Part shown: positions 50,431 through 59,134 of the stretch, in pieces | Layout of the letters: each line of letters begins with the position of its first letter | Position numbering within the stretch: position 1 is the stretch's first letter | From: Candidatus Leptovillus affinis | Lineage (GTDB): Bacteria; Chloroflexota; Anaerolineae; Promineifilales; Promineifilaceae | NCBI GenBank assembly: GCA_016705235.1 | Contig: JADIYP010000001.1 | Span: 310,001 to 374,000, forward strand | Direction of reading: 5' to 3' | Length of the DNA: 64,000 bases | Notes under the pieces: generated by a model | Told to the model about the DNA's origin: nothing | The model's input: only the letters and a program-made list of their open reading frames with translations | The model's database searches: none | Position numbers and translations under genes: made by a program

Positions 50431-51393
50431 TTAGGCCGGCGCGATAAACGAATACCCTACGGGCACGTCGTCGCGAGTGAAGGTGCCGGTGAGCCAGATG
50501 CGGCGAATGGTGAGCAGCGGGGAAATGGCGGCGTGTTCGTTGTTGGATAACGGCCGTTCCGAATAATACCCGGCAAAAAATGCCTCCGTCAGGTTTTCGG
50601 ACGTGTTGATCAGGTTGGTATTCTGCAAAAAGGCGGCGATGTCATAAGCGCGCCAACCCGGCCCGCACAGGTCAAAATTGAAGAATGTGGGCGACATATC
50701 ATTGCTAAAAAAGGTATTGGTACTGTGGAAATCGCCGCCAATTGGTCCCCAGCCATCGGGCGTATGTTCGGGATTGTTGATGATTTCCAGAATTTCTGCT
50801 TTGGCTTCTTCGGCCGACATGACCAGGAGATCAAGGTCTGTCAGGTGGTCGGGGTCGCTGCCCCAGGCGCGTTTGATGCGGGCGATTGGCCGATCTACCA
50901 GGAAATCCAGGTCCATTTTTTGGCGGGCAAAAGGAGCCTCGTATTGGTTGGAGATGACATGGATTTTGGCCATCTGCGCGCCGAGGGTGAAGAGTTGTTC
51001 GTCGTTGTCGATTTCCATCGGCCGGCCGGGAGCGAAACTGAAGAGGGCGAAGTAGCGTTGGCCTTCCGGCGCGTTGAGACTGCCCAGGAAACGGCCGTCC
51101 TTTCGTGGCAGTGGATAAGACACCGGCACGCCTTCTCCTTTGAGGAAGTTCAACCAGTCCAGTTCATATTCGTAATCTGACTCCTGGCGGCGCAGATGGT
51201 CGCCTAACTGGTAAACACGGGCGACGTATTTATGGCCGCCGGCGATCACTTTGTAATGATCATTATCCTGAGTGCGGAGCATTTTGCTGAATAACTTGCA
51301 GGTCGCCGGCCCGCCTAAATCGTATTCCTGGTTGATGATTTCGGCCAGGGCTGAGCTGGCAATAAAAGAACGAACGACGCGGATGTGTGACAC
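50431..51393 (-). CDS. Aminoglycoside-phosphotransferase-fold kinase
   Basis: 320 residues from GTG behind TTGGAGGAAC. The protein-kinase-like APH fold is marked by V-A-R-V-Y near 55 (ATP lysine replaced by Arg or shifted), G-G-D-F-H-S-T-N in place of H-G-D-x-H-x-x-N, and F-N-F-D-L-C-G as the metal-binding D. The catalytic-loop Asp and Asn are intact. Such proteins phosphorylate small molecules (choline, homoserine, drugs); the first histidine of the Brenner motif is Gly here. Substrate unknown. Next to carboxylase and enoyl-CoA hydratase genes. Confidence 0.82.
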   Translation of the reverse strand: MSHIRVVRSFIASSALAEIINQEYDLGGPATCKLFSKMLRTQDNDHYKVIAGGHKYVARVYQLGDHLRRQESDYEYELDWLNFLKGEGVPVSYPLPRKDGRFLGSLNAPEGQRYFALFSFAPGRPMEIDNDEQLFTLGAQMAKIHVISNQYEAPFARQKMDLDFLVDRPIARIKRAWGSDPDHLTDLDLLVMSAEEAKAEILEIINNPEHTPDGWGPIGGDFHSTNTFFSNDMSPTFFNFDLCGPGWRAYDIAAFLQNTNLINTSENLTEAFFAGYYSERPLSNNEHAAISPLLTIRRIWLTGTFTRDDVPVGYSFIAPA

Positions 51394-51493
51394 TATGTTC
51401 CTCCAAAAGAAGGAGATTAGGGATTGGTTATTGGAGATTGAGATTGGCGACGGTCATAATCTCCGGTAATCTCGAATCTCTAATTTCTCGTCT

Positions 51494-52288
51494 CTAATCT
51501 CCGATTTTTTCTACCCAAGACGACGGCCGTTTCTGGATAAAAGCCAGCATCCCTTCTTGCCCTTCGGCGCTGGTGCGCAGGTGATGGAGAAGTTGGACGC
51601 GGGTGACGGCCGTTTCTGCCGGGGGTAACTCGTTGACAATAAAGAGCAGTTTCTTGCAGGCGGCCAGCGCCTCTGGGGAGGCTTGCAGAACAGTGTTGGC
51701 CTGTTCCAGTACCGCGTCGTCTAGTTTATCAGGTTGTACGGCCGTCGTCACGAGGCCGGCTTCGGCGGCCTGAGTGCCGTTCAGACGCACGCCGGTCAGC
51801 ATGAGATGACGCGCCTTCGCCAACCCCACCCGCGCCACCACATACGGCGAGATAACCGCCGGAACCAAGCCCAGCCGCACTTCGGGCAGTCCCAGGCTGG
51901 CATCGGCGGCAGCCACCGCGATGTCGGTAACGCAGACCAGACCCACGCCGCCGCCCAGCACGCTCCCGTGGATTTTGGCGATGGTGACCTGGGGGGCGGT
52001 GGAAACGGCCGTTAACATCTCGTCAAACACCTGCACCTGCGCCACTTGCGTCGCCTCATCTTCCGTAAAACCCGCCTGCATCTCCTTCAGGTCGCCGCCG
52101 GCGCAAAAAACAGGCCCATTCGCGCCCAACACCACCACCCGCACACTCCGATCGTCGCGGATGGCCAAAAAATAGTCTAACAGGTCACGCACCATCTGCC
52201 GGTTCATCGCATTCCGCGCTTCTGGCCGGTTCAAGTTTACAAAAGCCACACTACCCGTGCGGTTAATTTCCAAAGTTTCGTAGATCAT
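51494..52288 (-). CDS. Enoyl-CoA hydratase/isomerase family protein
   Basis: 264 residues from the ATG at 52288 (another in-frame ATG at 52309 lies inside a repeat). Crotonase motifs: N-R-P-E-A-R-N-A-M, A-G-G-D-L-K-E-M for CoA binding and oxyanion hole, and S-V-L-G-G-G-V-G-L near 103-111. Catalytic residue around E in L-P-E-V-R-L-G. In a gene set with acyl-CoA dehydrogenase and biotin carboxylase, 3-methylglutaconyl-CoA hydratase (LiuC) is the natural guess, without proof. Confidence 0.9.
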   Translation of the reverse strand: MIYETLEINRTGSVAFVNLNRPEARNAMNRQMVRDLLDYFLAIRDDRSVRVVVLGANGPVFCAGGDLKEMQAGFTEDEATQVAQVQVFDEMLTAVSTAPQVTIAKIHGSVLGGGVGLVCVTDIAVAAADASLGLPEVRLGLVPAVISPYVVARVGLAKARHLMLTGVRLNGTQAAEAGLVTTAVQPDKLDDAVLEQANTVLQASPEALAACKKLLFIVNELPPAETAVTRVQLLHHLRTSAEGQEGMLAFIQKRPSSWVEKIGD

Positions 52289-52300
52289 CGGTATTTCTAA

Positions 52301-52344
52301 AGCCCCCAAGGGTTTGCTTTTGAGACCTTAAACCCTTGGGGTCT
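52301..52344 (-). terminator. AGCCCCCAAGGGTTT / AAACCCTTGGGGTCT hairpin
   Basis: A 14- to 15-bp stem of the dispersed family between the acyl-CoA dehydrogenase stop and the enoyl-CoA hydratase start. It would lower read-through from the dehydrogenase gene or separate the messages. Confidence 0.6.
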
Positions 52345-52360
52345 CCATTCAATTTATGCC

Positions 52361-53530
52361 TCACGCCTTCTTCCGCCGTGGCAAAATATCTTCGTATTTG
52401 GCAATGATACCCAGCATAATCTCGTCTGCGCCGCCGCCAACCGACATGAGCCGGGAATCGCGGAAGTAACGAGCCATCGGGTACTCCTCTACGTAGCCCA
52501 TGCCGCCATGAAATTGCAGGCAGGTATCGGCTACCTCGCGGGACAACCGCCCACCCTTCAATTTGGCCATCGACACCTCTTTGGTCACATCTTCCCCGGC
52601 GATGTACAGACGCACACAATGGTAGGCAAGCTGGCGCAGCGCCTCCACCTCCGTCAGCAGTTCGGCAATACGAAAATGGATGTACTGGTTGTCGATGAGC
52701 GGCTGGCCAAATGTTTCGCGTTCACGGCAATACGTGATGGTGCGGCGAATCATCTTTTCCATGCCGCTGACGCCCATGAGCGTGCCCGCCAACCGTTCCC
52801 GCTGGAATTGGCGCATTTGCAAAATGAACCCCATGCCTTCCGGCCCAATACGATTGGCTTCCGGCACACGCACATCATCAAAAGCCAGGATGGCCGTATC
52901 GCTGCTGCGATGGCCTAATTTGTCCAGTTTCCGACTCACGCTAAAACCCGCCGCCTGCGTCGGCACAACAAACAGCGACATGCCGCGAAACCCCCTCTCA
53001 TCGCTGGTACGCGCCAGCAGGCAGAGAAAATCGGCCTGCGTGCCGTTGGTAATCCACATTTTGGAGCCATTGATGAGGTAATCGCCGCCATCCCGCCGCG
53101 CCCAGGTTTTGATGCCCGCCACATCAGAACCGGCGCCTGGTTCACTGATGGCGATAGCCGCGACCAAATCACCGGCGATGGCCGGGGCCAGGTATTCTCG
53201 TTTTAAGGTATCAGAGCCGTTTTCGGCCAGGGCGGGGGTAGCCATGTCGGTTTGCACGGCAATGCCCAACGGCGGCCCGGCGGCATCGGCCTTGCCAATT
53301 TCTTCCATCAGGATGGTCTGGTACCAATAATCGACCCCGCCGCCGCCATATTCTTCGGGGTAGGTCAGGCCCAACAGCCCCAGATTGCCCATTTTCTTAA
53401 ACAATTGGTGCGCCGGGAAAATACCTGCGGCCTCCCATTCTTCGACATGGGGATTGATTTCCGTCTCGACAAATTTTCGGACCATTTGCCGGAAGGCTTC
53501 GTGTTCAGCATTAAAATAAATAGATGACAT
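52361..53530 (-). CDS. Acyl-CoA dehydrogenase (isovaleryl-CoA dehydrogenase-like)
   Basis: 389 residues from the ATG at 53530 behind GGAGTCAGCC; the frame is open to 53689 but the added part is repeat-derived. FAD-dependent dehydrogenase: A-I-S-E-P-G-A-G-S-D and W-I-T-N-G near 128-160, R-E-R-L-A-G-T-L, and catalytic-region Q-F-H-G-G-M-G-Y-V-E-E-Y-P, where the second Glu is the usual base position for short/branched-chain members. Introduces the alpha-beta double bond in acyl-CoAs. In this neighbourhood isovaleryl-CoA or another branched substrate is likely. Confidence 0.9.
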   Translation of the reverse strand: MSSIYFNAEHEAFRQMVRKFVETEINPHVEEWEAAGIFPAHQLFKKMGNLGLLGLTYPEEYGGGGVDYWYQTILMEEIGKADAAGPPLGIAVQTDMATPALAENGSDTLKREYLAPAIAGDLVAAIAISEPGAGSDVAGIKTWARRDGGDYLINGSKMWITNGTQADFLCLLARTSDERGFRGMSLFVVPTQAAGFSVSRKLDKLGHRSSDTAILAFDDVRVPEANRIGPEGMGFILQMRQFQRERLAGTLMGVSGMEKMIRRTITYCRERETFGQPLIDNQYIHFRIAELLTEVEALRQLAYHCVRLYIAGEDVTKEVSMAKLKGGRLSREVADTCLQFHGGMGYVEEYPMARYFRDSRLMSVGGGADEIMLGIIAKYEDILPRRKKA

Positions 53531-53764
53531 GGCTGACTCCCTGTTGGTTGGTTTGTGGGTTTGGTAGTTGGTTGGTTTGAAATCGAACCAACCAACTTGC
53601 AAATTAATTTGGTTCTTCAGGAACTCAGGGGGTTGACAGCCCCTGATGCGTGAAGCGTGATGCGTAACCAGAGAGGTTTCACGCATCACGTATCACGAAT
53701 CAGACCAAACCCCATGAAATCCCAAAGACCCATTAATTTTGCAACTGTTCAAGTTTCTCTGGCA

Positions 53765-53808
53765 AGACCCCAAGGGTTTGATACCCCAGGGGCAAACCCT
53801 TGGGGTCT
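53765..53808 (-). terminator. AGACCCCAAGGGTTTG hairpin, mscL terminator
   Basis: Perfect 16-bp stem AGACCCCAAGGGTTTG and its complement, immediately after (and touching) the mscL stop. The rest of the 276-bp gap 53531-53806 holds two more imperfect palindromes (GTTGGTTGGTTTG/AACCAACCAAC near 53562-53597 and a GCGTGATGCGTAACC/GGTTTCACGCATCACG stretch near 53650-53690). Confidence 0.75.
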
Positions 53809-54184
53809 ATTTTTTCGCCTTTAACAAGTCGCGGATCTCGGCCAGAAGTTTCTCTTCGGCGGATGGTTCCGGAGGCGCGGCCGGGGCGGGCGCTTCTTGT
53901 TTTTGGGTTTTGTTGATGCTGCGGATGATGAGGAAAAGGGCGAAGGCGATAACCAGGAAGTTGACGATGGCCTGAATAAAATTACCATAGGTCAGGGTGG
54001 CGTTGCCAACTTGAAGGGTCAGCGTGGTGAAGTCTACGCCGCCCAGCACAATGCCGACCAGCGGCATGATGATGTCATCGACCAGCGATTTGATGATGGC
54101 GCCAAAGGCAGCGCCTAAAATCACGGCTACGGCCAAATCAATCACATTTCCTCGACTCACGAATGCTTTGAACTCTTTTAACAT
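53807..54184 (-). CDS. mscL: Large-conductance mechanosensitive channel MscL
   Basis: 125 residues: N-terminal amphipathic helix and pore helix F-V-S-R-G-N-V-I-D-L-A-V-A-V-I-L-G-A-A-F-G, periplasmic loop, second membrane helix, and a cytoplasmic helical bundle after an Ala/Pro linker. Opens under extreme membrane tension. AAAGGAGAT precedes the ATG. Unrelated to the catabolic genes around it. Confidence 0.95.
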   Translation of the reverse strand: MLKEFKAFVSRGNVIDLAVAVILGAAFGAIIKSLVDDIIMPLVGIVLGGVDFTTLTLQVGNATLTYGNFIQAIVNFLVIAFALFLIIRSINKTQKQEAPAPAAPPEPSAEEKLLAEIRDLLKAKK

Positions 54185-54317
54185 AATTTTTTATCTCCTT
54201 TGGTACATTTCCAGGTAATTTCTCGAGATTTAGCGGAATGCCAGACGCAATGGTGCTGGAAATTGATGGGTTCTGTAGGACTAACCAACGTTGTCGCGGC
54301 GGAATGAACAGCCGGGA

Positions 54318-55337
54318 TTATTGATTTTTGAAGGCGGCAATGCTGGCTTGCCAGCCGGTTTCGTTCTCGCCGGGGGTAAAAGGCAGGTAATAGCCGACGC
54401 GGTCGAGGAGACGGCCGTATTTCCCCGCAATGATTCCCGGTAATTCTGCCCACGTGCCTGTAACCGCCAGGGTTTCCAATATCTCGTCATTAATCAGGTC
54501 CGGCATGGCGGCCCATTGGTTGCTGCGCGCCATCTGGCTAAGTTCTTGCGCCACATCTTGCCAGCCGTGCAAATCGGCGACCACGCGGTAAGCGGGCGTG
54601 CTGAGGTAAAAAGAGATTTGTTGTTTGGCGTGGCTCTCGGCCCAGGCGGCATAAGTTGGGTCGTCGGTGGGGATGGCGAACACGGCCGTATTCAGCGCAA
54701 AATCGGCCCGTGTTTTCCCACGCTTCGCCAGACCTGCCTCGATGTGGGGCAGCGCAAATTCTTCGATGTACCGCACACTGTGCAAGGCGTGCAAATGAAC
54801 GCCGTCACATTCTTCGCCAGCCAGACGCAGCATCTGCTCGTTCACGGCCGAGACATAAATAGGGATATGGGGTTGGGCGATGGGGCCGGGATTAAAAAAG
54901 GGCGTCATGAGCTGCAACTTGAAAAATTCGCCCACGAAGTCGAGCGGTTCGCCAGTCTGCCAGCAATGCCACAGAGCGCGAATGGCGCGGATGGTTTCGC
55001 GCATTTTCTTGATGGGTTTTTCCCATTTCACACCGTAGCGCAGCACGTTGTGGGCTTTAACTTGTGAACCGAGGCCGAGGATGAAACGGCCGTTGCTAAA
55101 CCGCGCCAGATCCCAGGCCATATACGCCGTCGTTGTCGGGCTGCGTGGGAAAGCCACGGCAATGGCCGTGCCCAATTCCAGGCGGCGGCTGTGTTCGGCG
55201 GCCAGCGTCAGCCCCAGAAATGGGTCGCCTTTGGTTTCGGCCATCCACAAGCCATCAAAGCCCAGACGTTCGGCGGCCTGGACATGCGCCGGGATTTCTT
55301 CTAAAGCAAACGATAAGAGCGTGACGTCAAATTTCAA
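54318..55337 (-). CDS. F420-dependent LLM-class oxidoreductase (TIGR03617-like)
   Basis: 339 residues starting at TTG behind GGAGGTGG. A luciferase-like monooxygenase TIM barrel with F-D-G-L-W-M-A-E-T, L-E-L-G-T-A-I-A-V-A-F-P-R-S-P and G-R-F-I-L-G-L-G-S-Q. This subgroup binds coenzyme F420, which fits a Chloroflexota host. Substrate unknown; not obviously part of the acyl-CoA pathway. Confidence 0.88.
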   Translation of the reverse strand: MKFDVTLLSFALEEIPAHVQAAERLGFDGLWMAETKGDPFLGLTLAAEHSRRLELGTAIAVAFPRSPTTTAYMAWDLARFSNGRFILGLGSQVKAHNVLRYGVKWEKPIKKMRETIRAIRALWHCWQTGEPLDFVGEFFKLQLMTPFFNPGPIAQPHIPIYVSAVNEQMLRLAGEECDGVHLHALHSVRYIEEFALPHIEAGLAKRGKTRADFALNTAVFAIPTDDPTYAAWAESHAKQQISFYLSTPAYRVVADLHGWQDVAQELSQMARSNQWAAMPDLINDEILETLAVTGTWAELPGIIAGKYGRLLDRVGYYLPFTPGENETGWQASIAAFKNQ

Positions 55338-55572
55338 TTTCCACCTCCGATCATTCCTGTGCAGCAGCTTTGAATTGCGGGCGGTTGAGTTGCTTGGTGG
55401 AAATAGTATAGTGAGGTTTTTTCATCTGTCGAACGGGTATTTGGCCAATGGCCGCCTGGGCCGCGAAGGACGGGGGACAAGAAGAAAAATGGTGGGGAGC
55501 AACGGCCGTTTCCTCCCCATCTTCTCCCGACGAGGTATAATCCATCTGAAATCACCGCCAAAGAGACAAACC

Positions 55573-56358
55573 ATGACCGATATACGCGCATACAATCGAG
55601 AAGCCTGGAACCGGGCTGTCAGCCAGGGCAACATCTGGACACTGCCCGTCAGCCCGGAGGCCATCGCCCAGGCGCGGCAGGGAGAATGGCGCATCCTGCT
55701 CACTGAAACCAAACCGACGCCCCGCCACTGGTTCCCGGCCGATTTAACCGGCGTCGATGTGTTGTGTCTGGCTTCCGGCGGCGGACAGCAGGGGCCGATT
55801 TTGGCCGCAGCCGGGGCCAATGTCACCGTTTTTGACAATTCACCCGCCCAATTGGCCCAAGATCGTCTGGTCGCCGAGCGTGAAGGGCTGGCAATTGTCA
55901 CCATCGAAGGCGACATGCGCGACCTGTCGGCGCTGGCCGATGCCAGCTTCGACCTGATTTTTCATCCGGTTTCCAACGTGTTTATTCCCGACGTGCCGCC
56001 GGTGTGGCGCGAGGCGTATCGCGTGCTGCGGCCGGGCGGCGTTTTGTTGGCCGGCTTCATGAATCCGCTGATTTACCTGTTCGACAGGACATTGGCCGAA
56101 GAACAAAACATTTTGCAGGTCAGATATTCGCTGCCTTACTCCGACCTCACCAGTCTGAGCGAAGAAGAGCGCCTGCGGCTGAATGGGCCGGATGCGCCTT
56201 ACGAGTTCGGCCATTCATTGACCGATCAGATTGGCGGCCAACTGGCGGCGGGGTTTGTGCTAACCGATTTTTACGAAGATATTCAGCCGCACGATGTCAT
56301 CGCCCAATTTGCGCCTTCTTATGTGGCGACGCGGGCGGTGAAGGGTTACGGCCGTTAA
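55573..56358 (+). CDS. Class I SAM-dependent methyltransferase
   Basis: 261 residues from the ATG at 55573; the frame is open to 55048, but that region is antisense to the oxidoreductase gene. Motif I is V-L-C-L-A-S-G-G-G-Q-Q, motif II carries V-T-V-F-D-N-S, then G-D-M-R-D-L and V-L-R-P-G-G-V-L-L-A-G. Acceptor unknown; similar proteins methylate small molecules or quinones. The 235-bp divergent gap to the oxidoreductase has no further gene. Confidence 0.9.
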   Translation: MTDIRAYNREAWNRAVSQGNIWTLPVSPEAIAQARQGEWRILLTETKPTPRHWFPADLTGVDVLCLASGGGQQGPILAAAGANVTVFDNSPAQLAQDRLVAEREGLAIVTIEGDMRDLSALADASFDLIFHPVSNVFIPDVPPVWREAYRVLRPGGVLLAGFMNPLIYLFDRTLAEEQNILQVRYSLPYSDLTSLSEEERLRLNGPDAPYEFGHSLTDQIGGQLAAGFVLTDFYEDIQPHDVIAQFAPSYVATRAVKGYGR

Positions 56359-56365
56359 CCCCCTC

Positions 56366-56968
56366 ATGCCGCTCGCCAACCCCCAACCCACCGAATATGA
56401 CGGCGAAACTTTCGCCAAACTCGACCTGAAACAGGCCCAAATCAGCGACAAAACCTTTGTCGATTGTCAGTTTGAAGCGTGCGCTTTTCAGGAAACTGTT
56501 TTCCGCGCCTGCGCTTTCCATGATTGCCGGTTTGAAAATTGTGATCTGAGCCTGGCGCAGATGTTGGGAAGTACCTTCGTCGGTGTTCACTTCGAGGGGT
56601 GCAAACTGGTAGGCATTGATTGGACGTTGGCCCATTGGGCGAAATTTGGTTTAGGACGGCCGTTTACCTTCCACGCCTGCACCCTCAGCTACAGCTTCTT
56701 CAGCGGCCTCAAACTGCCGCGCCTGCGCCTGACCGAGTGCGTGGTCAAAGAAGCCGACTTCGCGGACGTGGATTTTACCGGCGCAGTGTTCAGCGGCACG
56801 GACTTTAGCGGCAGCCGCTTTGTGAACTGCGACCTGAGCCAGGCGGATTTTAACGGCGCGGTCAATTACGCCATTGATGTGCAGCAAAATCGGCTGAAGA
56901 AAACAAAGTTCGCCCTGCCGGAAGCGGTCGCCCTGTTAAAAGGATTGGACATTATCCTGAAAGAATAA
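56366..56968 (+). CDS. Pentapeptide-repeat protein
   Basis: 200 residues, mostly pentapeptide repeats of the A-(D/N)-(L/F)-x-x type: C-A-F-x-x, C-R-F-E-N-C-D-L, F-H-D-C-R-F, A-D-F-A-D-V-D-F-T-G-A-V-F. The quadrilateral beta-helix would mimic the shape of DNA, as in Qnr/MfpA, where such proteins bind gyrase; no functional evidence here. Starts eight bases after the methyltransferase stop, so probably the same transcript. Confidence 0.9.
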   Translation: MPLANPQPTEYDGETFAKLDLKQAQISDKTFVDCQFEACAFQETVFRACAFHDCRFENCDLSLAQMLGSTFVGVHFEGCKLVGIDWTLAHWAKFGLGRPFTFHACTLSYSFFSGLKLPRLRLTECVVKEADFADVDFTGAVFSGTDFSGSRFVNCDLSQADFNGAVNYAIDVQQNRLKKTKFALPEAVALLKGLDIILKE

Positions 56969-56985
56969 CGGCCCAAAAACAAAAA

Positions 56986-57006
56986 ACCCTCTGCCGGGCA
57001 GAGGGT
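56986..57006 (-). terminator. Terminator for the 47-residue membrane protein gene
   Basis: 8-bp stem ACCCTCTG / CAGAGGGT with a 5-nt loop. On the minus strand it is followed by GTTTTTTGTTTTT, a U-tract, so it ends leftward transcripts coming from 57041-57184. Confidence 0.8.
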
Positions 57007-57040
57007 AAAAGATACACCTGAGAGGGAAGGGAAACGGCCG

Positions 57041-57184
57041 TTACCCGCCGCCCAATGTCAATCCCAAAATGCCTGTCATGAAGATAAACAAAAACGACAA
57101 CACGCCGCACGATATCATCACGCCAAACAACAAGACAAACGTCAGCACATAATTAATTGATTGATCCTGTTCCTCTTCTTCCAT
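57041..57184 (-). CDS. Small membrane protein, 47 residues
   Basis: Encoded from an ATG at 57184 with GGAAGG 8 nt upstream and ending with TAA at 57041. Acidic start M-E-E-E-E-Q-D-Q, then two hydrophobic stretches, V-L-T-F-V-L-L-F-G-V-M-I and L-S-F-L-F-I-F-M-T-G-I-L-G, enough for one or two membrane helices, and a Gly-rich end. An intrinsic terminator on the same strand lies 35 bp downstream, which supports a real gene. Family unknown to me; the length suggests a regulatory or stabilising membrane peptide. Confidence 0.72.
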   Translation of the reverse strand: MEEEEQDQSINYVLTFVLLFGVMISCGVLSFLFIFMTGILGLTLGGG

Positions 57185-57263
57185 CTTTTACCCTTCCGGT
57201 TGATATGGTTTTGCCAAGTACACGCCTATTGTAACCCATCAAACCGCATTCGTCACCCGCCCG

Positions 57264-58877
57264 CTACATCCGAAAAACGCCATAATGCGGCTGCCCCGGC
57301 GTCACATAATCCACATTGTTAACCGCCGACAGGCCCACGCTCAGCGCCTGTCGCGTATCACGCGGGTCGATGATGCCGTCATCCCACAGCCGCGCCGTCG
57401 CATAATAGGGCGACGATTCCTGCTCAAACTTCTGCCGCGTCATCATCTGCATCATCTGGATGGCGTTCTGGTCCGGTTCCTGGCCTTTCTTGCGCGCCCG
57501 TTCCTCTTGCACGATGGCCAGCACGCCCGCCGCCTGCTCGCCGCCCATCACGGCAATGCGGCTGTTCGGCCAGGTCCACAGGAAGCGCGGGTCATAGGCT
57601 CGGCCGCACATGGCATAATTGCCCGCCCCATACGAGCCGCCCACGATGACCGTAAACTGCGGCACGGTGGACGTGGCCACGGCGTTGATCATCTTGCTGC
57701 CGTGTTTGATGATGCCCTCCCGTTCATACTTTGTGCCCACCATAAAGCCGGTGATGTTTTGAATGTAGATGATGGGTGTGCGCTGTTGATTGCACAATTG
57801 GATGAACTGCGCCGCTTTGTTGGCTTCTTCAGAGAATAAAATGCCGTTGTTGGCGATAAGTCCCACCGGCCAGCCGTTGATGGCTGCATGTCCTACCACC
57901 AGCGAGGCGCCGTAATCCCGCTTAAACTCCAGGAAACGCGACCCATCGACAAGCCGGGCAATCACTTCGCGGATGTCGTAAGGGATTTTGGCGTCGGCGG
58001 GGATAATGCCCAACAGTTCGTCAGGATCGTATGCCGGCGGTTCCGGTGTTTGACGGCGCGCCAGGTTTGGCGTTGGTTTGGGCTGGGACAACTGCTGCAT
58101 AATCAAACGGCCGATACGCAAAGCGTCGGCGTCATTTTCGGCGGTGTAGTCGCTGAGGCCGGATATTTGAGCGTGCATGTCGGCCCCGCCCAATGTCTCA
58201 TCGTCCACCACTTCGCCGGTAGCCATCTTAACCAACGGCGGCCCGCCGAGATAGACGGTGGCCTGCTTGCGCACCATCACCACGTAATCGCTCATACCCG
58301 GCACGTACGCGCCGCCCGCGGTGGAGCTGCCAAAAACCAGGGAAAGCTGCGGAATGCGCTGCGCCGACATGCGCGCCTGGTTGGCGAAACTGCGCCCGCC
58401 GAGAATAAAAATTTCGTCCTGGTGCAGCAAATTGGCCCCGGCCGATTCCACCAGGGCGATGGACGGCAGGCGGTTTTCGGCGGCGATGGTTTGAGCGCGC
58501 AAGGTTTTTTGCAGGGTCATGGGGTAGACGGCCCCGCCTTTGACGGTGGCGTCGTTGGCATAGATCATGCATTCCACGCCGCTAACCACGCCAATGCCGA
58601 TGATGTTGGAGGCGGCCGGCGATTCATCGTTGTACATGCCGTAAGCGGCCAGAGGAGACAATTCCAGAAAAGGCGTGCCGGGGTCCAGCAGCAGTTCCAG
58701 CCGTTCGCGGGGGAGCAGCTTGCCCAGTTCGCGGAATTTGGCCGCCCCGCGCTCGCCGCCCCCGGCGCGGACGGCGGCGAGGCGTTGGTTAAGCTGGACA
58801 ACCAGTTTATCCATTGCCTGTCGGTTGGCGGCGTATTCGTCGCTGCGGGTGTTGAGACGAGAATCGAGTTTGGTCAT
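57264..58877 (-). CDS. Acyl-CoA carboxylase carboxyltransferase subunit (methylcrotonyl-CoA type)
   Basis: 537 residues from the ATG at 58877 behind GGAG; 48 extra upstream bases lie in a palindrome and are excluded. Carboxyltransferase motifs: Y-L-G-G-P-P-L-V-K-M-A-T-G-E, G-G-A-D-M-H, Q-N-I-T-G-F-M-V-G-T-K-Y-E and G-G-S-Y-G-A-G-N-Y-A-M-C-G-R-A-Y, which are characteristic of the methylcrotonyl-CoA carboxylase beta group. It would receive CO2 from biotin on the alpha subunit encoded 7 kb away. Confidence 0.92.
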   Translation of the reverse strand: MTKLDSRLNTRSDEYAANRQAMDKLVVQLNQRLAAVRAGGGERGAAKFRELGKLLPRERLELLLDPGTPFLELSPLAAYGMYNDESPAASNIIGIGVVSGVECMIYANDATVKGGAVYPMTLQKTLRAQTIAAENRLPSIALVESAGANLLHQDEIFILGGRSFANQARMSAQRIPQLSLVFGSSTAGGAYVPGMSDYVVMVRKQATVYLGGPPLVKMATGEVVDDETLGGADMHAQISGLSDYTAENDADALRIGRLIMQQLSQPKPTPNLARRQTPEPPAYDPDELLGIIPADAKIPYDIREVIARLVDGSRFLEFKRDYGASLVVGHAAINGWPVGLIANNGILFSEEANKAAQFIQLCNQQRTPIIYIQNITGFMVGTKYEREGIIKHGSKMINAVATSTVPQFTVIVGGSYGAGNYAMCGRAYDPRFLWTWPNSRIAVMGGEQAAGVLAIVQEERARKKGQEPDQNAIQMMQMMTRQKFEQESSPYYATARLWDDGIIDPRDTRQALSVGLSAVNNVDYVTPGQPHYGVFRM

Positions 58878-58899
58878 CAGAATGGCTCCTTCGAAAATT

Positions 58900-58953
58900 G
58901 GACACGGATTAACACGGATTTTCACGGATCCTTATCCGTGTTCATCCGTGTCC
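58900..58953. repeat. GGACACGGAT palindrome
   Basis: GGACACGGATTAACACGGA faces TCCGTGTTCATCCGTGTCC with one mismatch, a common environmental dispersed palindrome. It lies upstream of the carboxyltransferase gene and could form a hairpin in its leader. Confidence 0.7.
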
Positions 58954-59037
58954 CTTTCAATTATGGTGTTGAGCCTGCGCTCATGGCGTCTCCTTAGGAA
59001 ACTGTTAACCCAAAGGGCACAAAACATGGCATCCGTA

Positions 59038-59107
59038 ATCCGTAACCCGAAGGCTCGAACTCTGGAAAATCTGTCGAAGAACGGGCTACGGACTTCGGGT
59101 TACGGAT
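59038..59107. repeat. Perfect 15-bp inverted repeat ATCCGTAACCCGAAG
   Basis: Arms at 59038-59052 and 59093-59107, 40-bp loop. Located between the carboxyltransferase leader and the stop of the unknown 160-residue gene, so it may serve as terminator for that gene. Confidence 0.7.
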
Positions 59108-59134
59108 ATGAGGTGTTATTTTTTAATGGCGGGG

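Noticed and set aside
50431..51393. Aminoglycoside resistance gene
   Set aside because: APH fold only; the motif is altered, there is no mobile context and the gene sits among metabolic genes, so a resistance claim is not supported.
57888..58997. 369-codon open frame on the plus strand
   Set aside because: Antisense to the carboxyltransferase gene; no recognisable domain.
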